Notes: generated by a model from the sequence alone, not told the origin. 42,728 bases of DNA from an uncultured Bacilli bacterium (GCA_944331955.1 CALVIY010000007.1:1-42728); one strand, 5' to 3'; positions 1 through 7,464 are shown, numbered from the stretch's first letter. Translations and numbers: made by a program.

Positions 1-6
1 TAAATA

Positions 7-894
7 ATGATAGATTTACATATGCATACAACTTATTCTGATGGAACAGATACAGTTAAAGAACTATTAGAAAAAGCGGAAGATATAGGTTTAGAAGTTA
101 TTTCTATAACAGATCATAATACTTGTAAAGCCTATTTTGAAATGGAAAAGTTTAATGTAAAAGAAATATATAAAGGAGATATTATAGTAGGGTGTGAATT
201 TACAACTAGCTTTGATAATAGATTAATAGAAGTATTAGGATATGGCTTTGATTATAAAAGTGTTAATAAATATTTAGAAGAATTTTATACTGATGAAAAA
301 ATTAATAATAGAACGAAAATTTTATATAATAAATTACTTGATAAAATAGAAGAATTAAATTTAGAATTTAATATTCCAAAAAAGCCAATGCCAGAATCTA
401 AATATTATGAAAGAGCAATTTATGGTGAGTTAAAGAAATATCCTAGTAATAAAGAAAAAATAAAAGAAGATGTTTGGAATGATTTTAGTGACTTTTTAAG
501 AAAAGGACTAAATAATAAAAATAGTGTTTTATATATTAATAAGTTAGAGTTTCATTTACCTATTAAAGAAATAGTTAATCTTATTCATGAAAACAGTGGT
601 ATTGCTTTCTTAGCTCATCCTTATCAATATAAATTTGAGGATACAGAAGAATTTTTAGATAGAATTTATAACGAAGTTTCTTTAGATGGAGTAGAGTGCT
701 TTTATACAACATTCAGTGAAGAGCAAACTAATTATTTACTTGATTTTGAAAGGAAAAGAAATCTCTTAATATCAGGAGGAAGTGATTATCACGGAACAAG
801 AAAAGAGAATTATAATTTAGGAGTAGGTAGAGGTAATCTTAAGATAAGCAAAGATATTATAAATAATTATAAAATAGGAAAATATCACCAGTAG
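7..894 (+). CDS. PHP-domain phosphoesterase
   Basis: This is a 295-residue PHP-family metal-dependent phosphoesterase. The N-terminal metal motif HMH (H5, H7) is followed by SDG at residues 11-13, then TDHN with D36 and H37. Two further metal-ligand segments are AHPY with H204 and GSDYHG with D260 and H262. These are the standard PHP ligand groups, so the active site looks complete. Relatives include the YciV/RNase AM type, which acts on nucleoside 3',5'-bisphosphates or short RNA 5' ends, and histidinol-phosphatase-like enzymes. I cannot choose the substrate from sequence alone. It lacks the polymerase domains of PolC or DNA polymerase X. An insert rich in lysine and glutamate (about residues 85-165) separates the second and third motifs. 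The ATG at 7 is the first start visible, with its upstream region cut by the window edge. Confidence 0.85.
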   Translation: MIDLHMHTTYSDGTDTVKELLEKAEDIGLEVISITDHNTCKAYFEMEKFNVKEIYKGDIIVGCEFTTSFDNRLIEVLGYGFDYKSVNKYLEEFYTDEKINNRTKILYNKLLDKIEELNLEFNIPKKPMPESKYYERAIYGELKKYPSNKEKIKEDVWNDFSDFLRKGLNNKNSVLYINKLEFHLPIKEIVNLIHENSGIAFLAHPYQYKFEDTEEFLDRIYNEVSLDGVECFYTTFSEEQTNYLLDFERKRNLLISGGSDYHGTRKENYNLGVGRGNLKISKDIINNYKIGKYHQ

Positions 895-913
895 TTTTTT
901 TGCTTAAGATACC

Positions 914-942
914 TTGAAAAATATAATATTTTGTGATACTAT
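914..942 (+). promoter_or_regulatory. Promoter of putative antitoxin RNA
   Basis: TTGAAA at 914-919, a 17-base spacer and TACTAT at 937-942, with TG at 934-935 giving an extended -10. It points into 949-1065 and away from any open frame, as expected for a small RNA. The toxin promoter on the other strand uses the same TACTAT with an upstream TG. Confidence 0.6.
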
Positions 943-948
943 TAATAT

Positions 949-1066
949 GCAGGAGAAATTTGCATAAAATAAAAAAGTAGGAACACTTAATATTCCCATG
1001 TTGAGTGAAACCTATATAATTGTTGTTTCACCTAATTCATCGGATGTGAGTTAGGTGACTTTCTTT
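949..1066 (+). ncRNA. Putative type I antitoxin RNA
   Basis: I infer an RNA of roughly 110-120 nt starting near 949. It ends at a hairpin, CACCTAA (1029-1035) pairing with TTAGGTG (1051-1057), followed by ACTTTCTTTT. A second hairpin, GTGAAAC (1005-1011) with GTTTCAC (1025-1031), precedes and partly competes with it. The RNA is complementary to the 3' part of the toxin transcript on the minus strand, which ends near 972. Convergent transcripts overlapping by about 95 nt at their 3' ends are the arrangement known for txpA/RatA and bsrG/SR4. Confidence 0.55.
966..997 (-). terminator. Terminator of toxin transcript
   Basis: Read on the minus strand, GGAATA (91-96 side) pairs with TGTTCC around a short loop and is followed by TACTTTTTT (71-79 region). 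The stem is six pairs with one wobble, so it is modest. It would end the toxin mRNA after it has crossed the antitoxin RNA region. Confidence 0.45.
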
Positions 1067-1149
1067 TATATTAAAACAATAAACAGTAATAATACTAAAA
1101 GAAGGATAATAAATGCTTGAAATAAGATAAAGAAATCTTTCCAACTCAT
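1066..1149 (-). CDS. Small hydrophobic type I toxin (TxpA/BsrG-like)
   Basis: This 27-residue minus-strand peptide starts MSWKDFF and continues as one hydrophobic helix rich in L, I, V and F. It has no other domain. The ribosome binding site on the minus strand is a near-perfect GGAAGGAGGT, far stronger than a chance frame would have. That site lies in the loop of a possible hairpin, TTCTTAT with ATAAGAA, which would limit translation. A minus-strand promoter lies upstream and a convergent small RNA covers the 3' untranslated region. Together these are the hallmarks of a type I toxin that inserts in the membrane, as in txpA/RatA. Size, charge pattern and context support the family; I do not claim a specific orthologue. 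Confidence 0.65.
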   Translation of the reverse strand: MSWKDFFILFQAFIILLLVLLLFIVLI

Positions 1150-1212
1150 TTCTTATCGACCTCCTTCCCATAAGAATTTGGCCTCACCCAACTATTAAAT
1201 GTTCCTAGATAT

Positions 1213-1241
1213 ATAGTAACATATTATATATTTTATAACAA
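1213..1241 (-). promoter_or_regulatory. Promoter of toxin mRNA
   Basis: On the minus strand, TTGTTA (complement of 1236-1241), a 17-base spacer and TACTAT (complement of 1213-1218) preceded by TG. Transcription would start near 1206, giving a 5' leader of about 57 nt before the toxin ATG. Confidence 0.55.
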
Positions 1242-1365
1242 TTAAAAATACAAAGTTTTTACTGGTAATTTTTACCACTATATAAAATATTATTTTAAGT
1301 AGAAATTATAGATGTTGATATTTAGATTTACCTATGATAGACTTAAAAAGAAATGAGGAGTTATT

Positions 1366-2073
1366 ATGAAGTTAGTAATAAAAAATCTAAGTAAAAGCTT
1401 TGATAAAAAAGAAGTACTTAAAAATATTAATTTTACTTTTGAAAGTGGTAAGATTTATGGCTTATTAGGGAGAAATGGAGCAGGAAAGACTACTTTCTTT
1501 AACTGCTTAAATGAAGATTTAAAGTGTGATAGTGGAGAGTTTTATTTAAGTGATGGAAAGTCTAATAAAAAAATAGAAAGTAGTGATATAGGCTATGTTC
1601 TATCAACTCCTGTAGTACCAGAATTCTTAACAGGAAGAGAGTTTTTAAAATACTTTATAGATATTAATAAAGATAACATTAAAGACTTAAAAACTATCGA
1701 TGAATATTTTGATATAGTTAAAATAGATAAAGAAGATAGAGATAAGCTTATGAAAGATTATTCTCATGGTATGAAGAATAAAATGCAGATGTTAATCTAT
1801 TTAATAGCAAGTCCTAATATTTTATTATTAGATGAGCCTTTAACATCTTTTGATGTTGTAGTAGCAGAAGAGATGAAAGAGTTATTAAAGAAAATGAAAA
1901 AGGATAGAATTCTTATCTTTTCTACTCATATTATGGAACTTGCCTTAGATTTATGTGATGAGATAGTAGTTTTACAAAAGTGCGAGCTTTTAGAAATAAA
2001 AAGAGATGAATTAACAGATAAAGAATTAAAGAATAAAATAATTAATATCTTAAAAGGTGAAGAAGATGCTTAA
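1366..2073 (+). CDS. ABC transporter ATP-binding protein
   Basis: This 235-residue ATPase belongs to an ABC-2-type exporter. Walker A is GRNGAGKT at 35-42. The signature is SHGMK at 133-137 in place of LSGGQ, a variant common in this subgroup. Walker B LLLDEP has D156 and E157, and the switch histidine is in STHIM. Protein length is short for the family, with only a small C-terminal extension ending GEEDA. It is preceded by AGGAG at about the right distance from ATG 1366. The next gene starts inside its last codons, so the two are co-translated and very likely form one complex. The transported substrate is unknown. Exporters of this kind often move peptides or drugs. Confidence 0.88.
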   Translation: MKLVIKNLSKSFDKKEVLKNINFTFESGKIYGLLGRNGAGKTTFFNCLNEDLKCDSGEFYLSDGKSNKKIESSDIGYVLSTPVVPEFLTGREFLKYFIDINKDNIKDLKTIDEYFDIVKIDKEDRDKLMKDYSHGMKNKMQMLIYLIASPNILLLDEPLTSFDVVVAEEMKELLKKMKKDRILIFSTHIMELALDLCDEIVVLQKCELLEIKRDELTDKELKNKIINILKGEEDA

Positions 2074-3646
2074 TAACTTTTTAATATCCTTAAAAGTAAA
2101 GAATGCTTATACTGTTAATCAGATTATTTATGGTATTAGTAAATTACCTTTAATAGGTAAAATAATACCTACTAAGTTTTATGGCTTTAAGAGCTTTAAA
2201 GTAATTAGTTTTATAATCTTTATTATAAGAGAATTAATTAGAACATTTGGTTATAAACTACTATATATTTATATGTTCTTATTATTACCTTTAACTCTTT
2301 ATAAAGGTTTTGATGTTAGTTACATAATTCATATCTATATATTTCTAGCATTAATTGGAAGTTTTTCTAATACAGAAATATTTAATCCTACAAGAGATAA
2401 ATACTATTTAATAGTCTTAATGAAAATGAGGGCGAAAGACTATATTATTCCTAACTTTATTTATTTTTTAGGAAGTATCTTTATAGGACAGTTAGTATCT
2501 TTAATTTTATTATTCTTTAATGTTATTACTTGGTATCAAGCCTTAATGTTAGTATTATTTACTGTAAGTGTTAAATCAATTGCTGTAGAATTCTATTTTT
2601 ATCGCATGAAAAAGAAAAATATCATTATAAATGAAAATAAACCTAAGTCTTGGACTTTATACTTTGGTTTAATAATATCACTACTATTAATAGGTTATTT
2701 ATTACCATACTATAATTTAGTTATACCTGTTAATGTTTTCTATATAGTTTTTATAATTACTTTAATACTAGGAGTAATATCTTTTAGAAAAGTATTAACT
2801 TATGATAACTATCAATATTTATGTAAAGAATTATTAAAACAAGATAATATTTTTGTTACAAACACCTCTAATAACACTGAATTAATTACTAAAACGAGTA
2901 GGGAACAGATTACTCTTGATAAAGGTATTACTAGTGATAAATCTGGCTTTGCCTATTTCCATGACTTGTTTGTAAAACGCCATCGTAAAATTCTTATTGA
3001 CAGTGCTAAAAAGACAACTATGTTTGTTTTGATAATAGGAATTATTTTAGGAATACTAATATTCTTTATTCCTGCTTTAAAACAAGGTATTAATACATTT
3101 GCCTTATTACTTTTACCTTATATGTTATTCTTAATGTATTTTATAAATACTGGTAAAAATATTACTAATGCTATGTTTATGAACTGTGATCATTCAATGT
3201 TATTCTATAGGTTTTATAGAGAACCTAAGATAGTTTTATCTTTATTTAAAGAAAGACTTAAGACTGTAATAGTTATTAACTTATTACCAACTACAGTTCT
3301 TGCATTAGTCCTAGCGATACTTTTATATTTAAGTGGAGGGACAACTAACCCCTTAAATTATATAATTATAATACTATCAATTATCTCAATGTCTATATTC
3401 TTTTCTATTCATAATTTAGTCTTATATTATTTATTGCAGCCATATAATATTGGAATGGAAATGAAAAGTACTACTTATACAATCGCTAGTCTCATTACTT
3501 ACTGGGCATGTTACTATATTTCAAGAATAGAAGTGTCTACATTTATCTTTGGAATTATTATGATAATCTTTGTAGTACTTTACTCTATAATATCTTTAAT
3601 CTTAATATATTATTATGCTCCTAAAACCTTTAAATTAAAAATATAG
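2066..3646 (+). CDS. ABC transporter membrane protein, 526 aa
   Basis: A large, very hydrophobic protein that partners the ATPase encoded just upstream. I chose ATG 2066 rather than the GTG at 2057, because AGGTG (2056-2060) then serves as ribosome binding site at normal spacing; the start overlaps the upstream stop by 8 bases. The sequence shows about ten to twelve membrane segments, in two blocks (about residues 45-250 and 315-525). They are separated by a polar stretch at about 255-310 with many N, T, K and D residues. The length and two-block form resemble large single-chain ABC-2 permeases such as those for ABC exporters of unknown substrate. No peptidase or FtsX extracellular domain is visible. 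Substrate unknown. Confidence 0.78.
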   Translation: MLNNFLISLKVKNAYTVNQIIYGISKLPLIGKIIPTKFYGFKSFKVISFIIFIIRELIRTFGYKLLYIYMFLLLPLTLYKGFDVSYIIHIYIFLALIGSFSNTEIFNPTRDKYYLIVLMKMRAKDYIIPNFIYFLGSIFIGQLVSLILLFFNVITWYQALMLVLFTVSVKSIAVEFYFYRMKKKNIIINENKPKSWTLYFGLIISLLLIGYLLPYYNLVIPVNVFYIVFIITLILGVISFRKVLTYDNYQYLCKELLKQDNIFVTNTSNNTELITKTSREQITLDKGITSDKSGFAYFHDLFVKRHRKILIDSAKKTTMFVLIIGIILGILIFFIPALKQGINTFALLLLPYMLFLMYFINTGKNITNAMFMNCDHSMLFYRFYREPKIVLSLFKERLKTVIVINLLPTTVLALVLAILLYLSGGTTNPLNYIIIILSIISMSIFFSIHNLVLYYLLQPYNIGMEMKSTTYTIASLITYWACYYISRIEVSTFIFGIIMIIFVVLYSIISLILIYYYAPKTFKLKI

Positions 3647-3675
3647 TAAAAAAATGTATAAATCTAAAATATATA

Positions 3676-3705
3676 TTGAATTGTAATAGTATATTATGCT
3701 AATAT
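3676..3705 (+). promoter_or_regulatory. Promoter of leader cassette, copy 1
   Basis: TTGAAT at 3676-3681, 18-base spacer, TAATAT at 3700-3705 with TGC just before it (extended -10). The same 18-base spacing, TGN-TAATAT and a following TTAAGTTAA-type start region occur in copies 2 and 3. Confidence 0.65.
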
Positions 3706-3741
3706 TAAGTTAATAAAAATAAGAAAGAAGGTAAGAAATTT

Positions 3742-3798
3742 ATGAAAAGAAACGCCAGCATCCGTTTACAAGTAGTTACCTGGGGGGGGGCAGTTTAG
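3742..3798 (+). CDS. Leader peptide with G tract, copy 1 (short frame)
   Basis: This 18-codon frame starts at ATG 3742, eight bases after AGAAGGTAAG. It ends VVTWGGAV, followed by TAG TAG TAG. The 9-G run (3782-3790) lies in the Trp-Gly-Gly-Ala codons. With one G fewer the frame would continue as QFSSRISN and on through TFFHYDIRAG, stopping at TAA 3851-3853 inside the terminator stem. Copies 2 and 3 encode related peptides, which argues that the frame is translated. I see no function for the peptide itself. Its role is probably to place the ribosome. Confidence 0.6.
   Translation: MKRNASIRLQVVTWGGAV
3782..3790. repeat. Homopolymeric G tract (G9), copy 1
   Basis: Nine consecutive G in a genome of roughly 30% GC, inside a leader frame. 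Such runs are prone to slipped-strand mispairing, so length is expected to vary between cells. Nine places the leader in the short frame; eight or eleven would place it in the read-through frame. Confidence 0.8.
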
Positions 3799-3840
3799 TA
3801 GTAGAATAAGTAATAAAATTACTTTCTTTCATTATGATAT

Positions 3841-3871
3841 AAGAGCAGGATAATTATATTCTGTTCTTTTT
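3841..3871 (+). terminator. Attenuator-type terminator, copy 1
   Basis: AAGAGCAGGAT (3841-3851) pairs with ATTCTGTTCTT (3858-3868), two wobbles, followed by more T to 3871. It lies after the leader peptide and 35 bases before the surface-protein start, so it can only act on transcription of that gene. Confidence 0.7.
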
Positions 3872-3906
3872 AGTGTTAGAAAAAAATAGTGGAGGAGTAA
3901 TGAAAA

Positions 3907-5511
3907 ATGAATTTAAAGAAGAAAGAAAACATTGTAATAATAGTGATATTAGTAGTTGTGTTAATAGCGATAATAGGAGTAAGTTATGCAGCCTTTAGTT
4001 TTAGCAGGCAAGGTAGTGTTCCTAACAAGATTACAACAGGATCTATTACGATGACTTATGAAGAAAGTGATAATACTATAAAGTTAAGTAATGCACTACC
4101 TACTCGTGACGCAACAGGTACAACAAGATTAAAAGAAGGAGAGTACTTTGATTTTACAGTTAGTAGTGAAATAACAGGTGATGTTAATATCAACTATGAA
4201 GTGAGTGCAAAAGAAGTAGGGGAAGGAACCATAGATGGTTCTAATATTAAACTTTACTTAACTAAATTAAATGGGGAAGACGAAGAACAATTAATGACAC
4301 CTGAAGTGTATAATGAAGAAACTGACTCTAATGAATATACAGGACGTCCTGCAGGAGAGATGAGTTTATATACAAGTAGTATGAATGCAAGTGAATCTAA
4401 TGATTACAGATTAAGAATGTATGTGACTGAAGAGTACAATCCTCAAGGAGATGGAGGAGGCCTAACCTTTGCGGTTAAAGTAAACGTATATGGAAAAGCA
4501 GGGTTATCTATGGAAGACAGAATGATGAGAGTAGCAGGAAGTGAAGACTTTCATACTAATGAATATAAAAATAATATAACTAGTATAGTAACAAAAGATA
4601 ATACAATAATACCAGAAGGAGTAATAGAAAGTTGGGATATCTCAGAAAAACAAAATGGTAATGTAATAGCATATGTAGAAGACGATGGAACAGGGGTTGG
4701 AACCTATAAACTAACTTTAGGTGGAGAAGGTAAAATAGTTGCTAACTATAACATGAGTAGTTATTTTGAAGGCTTTTCCAATTTAACAACAATAGATTTA
4801 AGCAGTTTAGATACTAGTTTAGTTACGGATATGAGTTATATGCTCGCAGGCATTGGGGTACAAACTTTAAATTTAAGTAATTTTGACACTTCAAAAGTTA
4901 CTAATATGAGGTCAATATTTATGAAATGTAATAATCTTTTAGAATTAGATTTAAGTAATTTTGATACTTCGAAAGTTACTAATATGAGTAGAATGTTTTA
5001 TGACAATTCTAACTTGATAGAACTTGATTTAAGCAATTTTGATACTTCACAAGTTACAGATATGAGTTATATGTTTTATGTAACTTCTAATTTAACAGAG
5101 TTAGATTTAAGTAGTTTTGATACTTCGAAAGTTACTAATATGAGTGGAATGTTTGATGGAGCATATATGGAGCCTATGAAGTTAGAAAAAATTATTTTTG
5201 GTGAAAAATTTAATACCTCAAATGTAACTAATATGAGTAGAATGTTTTATGCTTGTGCTAATCTTCAAACTTTAGATTTAAGTGGTTTTGATACTTCAAA
5301 TGTAACTGATATGAGCATGATGTTTGTTAAGTGCGAAAAGCTAACTACCCTTAATTTAACAAGCTTTGACACGTCTAAAGTAACAAAATATAATGTAATG
5401 TTTCAAAACACTACAAATTTAACAGAAGTATTAGTAAAAAGAGATAAATGGAGTATATCATCTGCAGATATATTTAAAGGCAGTGGAGTAACTGATTTTA
5501 CTTATGTATAA
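3907..5511 (+). CDS. BspA-like repeat surface protein with SipW-type signal
   Basis: A 534-residue exported protein. Residues 1-30 form a lysine-rich start, a hydrophobic helix and a VSYAAFS cleavage region, as in TasA/CalY-type proteins cut by SipW signal peptidases. Residues about 35-200 resemble the TasA-like beta domain. From about residue 290 there are six or seven repeats built on LDLSNFDTSKVTNMS and MFY, the DUF285/BspA-like leucine-rich pattern. Such repeats occur on surface adhesins of gut bacteria and protists. No LPXTG or C-terminal anchor is visible; the chain ends TDFTYV. GGAGG precedes ATG 3907. Expression is likely controlled by the leader and attenuator at 3676-3871. An adhesin or antigen role is an inference. 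Confidence 0.85.
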   Translation: MNLKKKENIVIIVILVVVLIAIIGVSYAAFSFSRQGSVPNKITTGSITMTYEESDNTIKLSNALPTRDATGTTRLKEGEYFDFTVSSEITGDVNINYEVSAKEVGEGTIDGSNIKLYLTKLNGEDEEQLMTPEVYNEETDSNEYTGRPAGEMSLYTSSMNASESNDYRLRMYVTEEYNPQGDGGGLTFAVKVNVYGKAGLSMEDRMMRVAGSEDFHTNEYKNNITSIVTKDNTIIPEGVIESWDISEKQNGNVIAYVEDDGTGVGTYKLTLGGEGKIVANYNMSSYFEGFSNLTTIDLSSLDTSLVTDMSYMLAGIGVQTLNLSNFDTSKVTNMRSIFMKCNNLLELDLSNFDTSKVTNMSRMFYDNSNLIELDLSNFDTSQVTDMSYMFYVTSNLTELDLSSFDTSKVTNMSGMFDGAYMEPMKLEKIIFGEKFNTSNVTNMSRMFYACANLQTLDLSGFDTSNVTDMSMMFVKCEKLTTLNLTSFDTSKVTKYNVMFQNTTNLTEVLVKRDKWSISSADIFKGSGVTDFTYV

Positions 5512-5512
5512 T

Positions 5513-5534
5513 AGAAGCTTTTTGCTTCTTTTTT
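5513..5534 (+). terminator. Rho-independent terminator
   Basis: AGAAGC (5513-5518) pairs with GCTTCT (5524-5529) around a TTTTT loop, then a T run to 5534. It ends the surface-protein transcript and lies directly before the next promoter. Confidence 0.8.
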
Positions 5535-5535
5535 C

Positions 5536-5564
5536 TTGACAGTAACATATATTTATTGTATAAC
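5536..5564 (+). promoter_or_regulatory. Strong promoter of gntR-ABC operon
   Basis: TTGACA at 5536-5541, 17-base spacer, TATAAC at 5559-5564. This is close to the housekeeping consensus. Transcription should start near 5571, so the coding start must lie further downstream, not at the TTG of this -35 box. Confidence 0.8.
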
Positions 5565-5601
5565 TGTATTAATCAAGCGATACAAAAAAGAGGTGATAAT
5601 T

Positions 5602-5961
5602 ATAAGTTATGTTTTTGATAATGATAAACCTATCTATTTACAACTAGAAGAAATAATTAAAAAAGAGATATTTAAAGGTGAGTTACTACCTAGTAGTAAA
5701 ATACCATCTGTTCGTGATTTTGCCTTAAAATATCAAGTAAATCCTAATACAATGCAAAAAGCTTTACAGGGATTAGAAGAAGAGGGATTTATTTATACAG
5801 TTAGAACTAGTGGTAAATATGTTACAGAAGATAGGGAGTTTATCTTAAAAGAGAAAAGATTACTTGCAAAAAGTCTATATCAAGATTTTATTAATAATTT
5901 GAAATCTTTAGGATATAGTGATACTGATATTAAGAAAATACTAAAGGAGAGTGAAATTTAA
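5602..5961 (+). CDS. GntR-family (YtrA-type) regulator, candidate ATA start
   Basis: A 119-residue transcription regulator. The N-terminal winged helix begins YVFDNDKPIYLQLEE and includes IPSVRDFALKYQVNPNT, the GntR recognition-helix region. The C-terminal tail is only about 45 residues and lacks a large effector domain, as in the YtrA subfamily that controls neighbouring ABC transporters. No ATG, GTG or TTG fits the ribosome binding site. GAGGTGAT (5590-5597) is followed four bases later by ATA at 5602-5604, exactly where ATG sits in GGAGGTGTAATTATG of ftsL. I therefore place the start at ATA, with ATT 5599 and GTG 5593 as alternatives. It overlaps the next ATG by one base and probably represses its own operon. 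Confidence 0.8.
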   Translation: MSYVFDNDKPIYLQLEEIIKKEIFKGELLPSSKIPSVRDFALKYQVNPNTMQKALQGLEEEGFIYTVRTSGKYVTEDREFILKEKRLLAKSLYQDFINNLKSLGYSDTDIKKILKESEI

Positions 5962-6656
5962 TGGCTTTATTAGAAGTTAGTCATGTAAGTAAAAGTTATG
6001 GTAATAATAGAGTATTAGATGATGTTACCTTTAAAATTTCTAAAGGTAAAATTGTAGGACTTTTAGGACCTAATGGTAGTGGTAAGACAACTCTTATTAA
6101 GTTAATAAATGATTTATTAAAAGAAGACTCTGGTTCTATTAAAGTAGAAGGACTAGACCTTGGAGTTGAAACTAAGAAGTTAATCTCTTACTTACCTGAT
6201 AAAAATTATTTAAATAATAATATGACAGTAATAGAGTTACTTAACTATTTTAAAGACTTTTATGAAGACTTTAGAATAGATAAAGCGAAAGAGTTAATAG
6301 GTAAGTTAAATCTTGATTTAAATCAAAAATTAAAGACAATGTCTAAAGGTACTAAAGAAAAAGTACAATTAATACTTGTTATGAGTAGAAAAGCGAAACT
6401 ATATATTTTAGATGAACCTATTGGAGGAATAGATCCTGCTGCTAGAGATTATATCATCAATACTATACTTACTAATTTCAGTGATGATGCTTCACTACTT
6501 ATTTCAACACACTTAATTAGTGATTTAGAGAAAGTCTTAGATGAAGTAATATTCTTAAAAAATGGTAAAGTTGTAAGATGTGGTAGTACAGATGAGATTA
6601 GAAAAGAAACAAAACTTTCTATTAATGATTTATTTAGGGAGGAATTTAAATGTTAG
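5961..6656 (+). CDS. ABC transporter ATP-binding protein (YtrB-like)
   Basis: A 231-residue ABC ATPase. Walker A GPNGSGKT is at 36-43. The signature region reads MSKGTKEK, a variant that keeps the serine and glycine. Walker B LYILDEP is followed by IGGIDP, and the switch histidine is in STHLI. The gene overlaps the upstream regulator stop by one base, and the downstream permease begins before its own stop. The order regulator-ATPase-permease matches the ytrA-type operons that respond to cell-envelope stress or antibiotics. The substrate is not shown by sequence. It is not closely similar to the ATPase at 1366 outside the shared motifs. Confidence 0.88.
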   Translation: MALLEVSHVSKSYGNNRVLDDVTFKISKGKIVGLLGPNGSGKTTLIKLINDLLKEDSGSIKVEGLDLGVETKKLISYLPDKNYLNNNMTVIELLNYFKDFYEDFRIDKAKELIGKLNLDLNQKLKTMSKGTKEKVQLILVMSRKAKLYILDEPIGGIDPAARDYIINTILTNFSDDASLLISTHLISDLEKVLDEVIFLKNGKVVRCGSTDEIRKETKLSINDLFREEFKC

Positions 6657-7441
6657 GTAAATTATTAAAATATGATTTTAAGAATCTATATAAGACTTTA
6701 CTACCAATCTATTTAATTACAATTGTTATTACCATATTAACAGTTATCCTTAATAATCTTTCTGATACATCTAACTTATTCGCAACATTAAATGTCCTTA
6801 TGATATTAAGTTATGTTGTAATATTAATGGTATTAGTAGTAGGTACATTTTTCTTAAGTATTAGAGATTTCTATTTAGACTTTGCCACTGAAAGAGGTTA
6901 TTTAACTAATACTTTACCAGTTAAGAAAAGTACTATTATAACATCTAAATTTATAACAGGTGTAACTACTATGATTACAAGCATTGTTGTTATGTTTATT
7001 TCTATTTTAATACTAGTAATTGGTAATGGAGAATGGAGTAGTTTTGCAAGTGGCATTGCTAACTTCTTTAAAGATATACCAACTGATGCAGTAGTTATGT
7101 TAATACTAATAACAGTTCTTATGATAGTAGCATATATCTCAGGCCTTGCTGTGTGTTTCTTATCTATTGCCTTAGGACAGTTAAAAAATACTAATAAACT
7201 AGGCTTTAGTTTTCTTGCATATATAGTTATTTATATTATCTATGAGATGTACTTTACTTTCTCTCTTGCCTTAATAGGCGTGATAAGTCCAGATTTTGTA
7301 AGAAGCTTAGATAATGAAGTAGGTGCGATAGCATCAGTTAATATCTTATTTGCAATATTAATAGGACTTGTAATTATTATTACAGCGATAATTACTCCTA
7401 TAACTAATTACATTCTTAAAAATAAACTTAATTTAGAGTAG
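6650..7441 (+). CDS. ABC transporter permease
   Basis: A 263-residue integral membrane protein with about six hydrophobic segments, starting MLGKLLKYDFKN. This LLKYDFKN-type N-terminus is typical of permeases paired with YtrA-regulated ATPases. GGAGG sits eight bases before ATG 6650, inside the end of the ATPase gene, so translation is coupled. A loop with ATERGYLTNTLPVKK (about residues 80-95) resembles the coupling region of ABC-2 permeases. It would form a dimer that carries the substrate outward, powered by the upstream ATPase. Substrate unknown. Confidence 0.8.
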   Translation: MLGKLLKYDFKNLYKTLLPIYLITIVITILTVILNNLSDTSNLFATLNVLMILSYVVILMVLVVGTFFLSIRDFYLDFATERGYLTNTLPVKKSTIITSKFITGVTTMITSIVVMFISILILVIGNGEWSSFASGIANFFKDIPTDAVVMLILITVLMIVAYISGLAVCFLSIALGQLKNTNKLGFSFLAYIVIYIIYEMYFTFSLALIGVISPDFVRSLDNEVGAIASVNILFAILIGLVIIITAIITPITNYILKNKLNLE

Positions 7442-7464
7442 TGGTTAATCACTACTTTTCTTTT
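7437..7464 (+). terminator. Rho-independent terminator
   Basis: AGTAGTG (7437-7443), overlapping the stop codon, pairs with CACTACT (7450-7456) and is followed by TTTTCTTTT. It closes the gntR-ABC operon. Confidence 0.8.

Larger units (their letters stand above)
3723..3830 (+). promoter_or_regulatory. Leader RNA with ribosome-site sequestering pair, copy 1
   Basis: GAAAGAAGGTAA (3723-3734), which contains the leader ribosome binding site, can pair over 12 positions with TTACTTTCTTTC (3819-3830), with a single G-U wobble. The 5' arm changes in the other two copies, but only in ways that keep pairing through wobble. Between the arms, a hairpin AGTAAT-AAA-ATTACT (3809-3823) can also form, using part of the same downstream arm. 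The conserved downstream arm also encodes TFFH in the read-through frame, so RNA and protein constraint cannot be separated here. Confidence 0.5.

Noticed and set aside
3782-3790. G run as an intramolecular quadruplex
   Set aside because: A single run of nine G cannot form a standard four-run quadruplex within one molecule.
3742-3906. Leader frame fused to the surface protein by slippage
   Set aside because: In each copy all three frames end before the surface gene start, so no tract length makes a fusion.
4880-5400. CRISPR-like regular repeats
   Set aside because: The repeats are the coding repeats of a BspA-like protein, in frame and imperfect, not spacer-separated.
5536-5601. Upstream TTG start for the GntR-type gene
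   Set aside because: This TTG is the -35 box of a near-consensus promoter, so it is not in the transcript.
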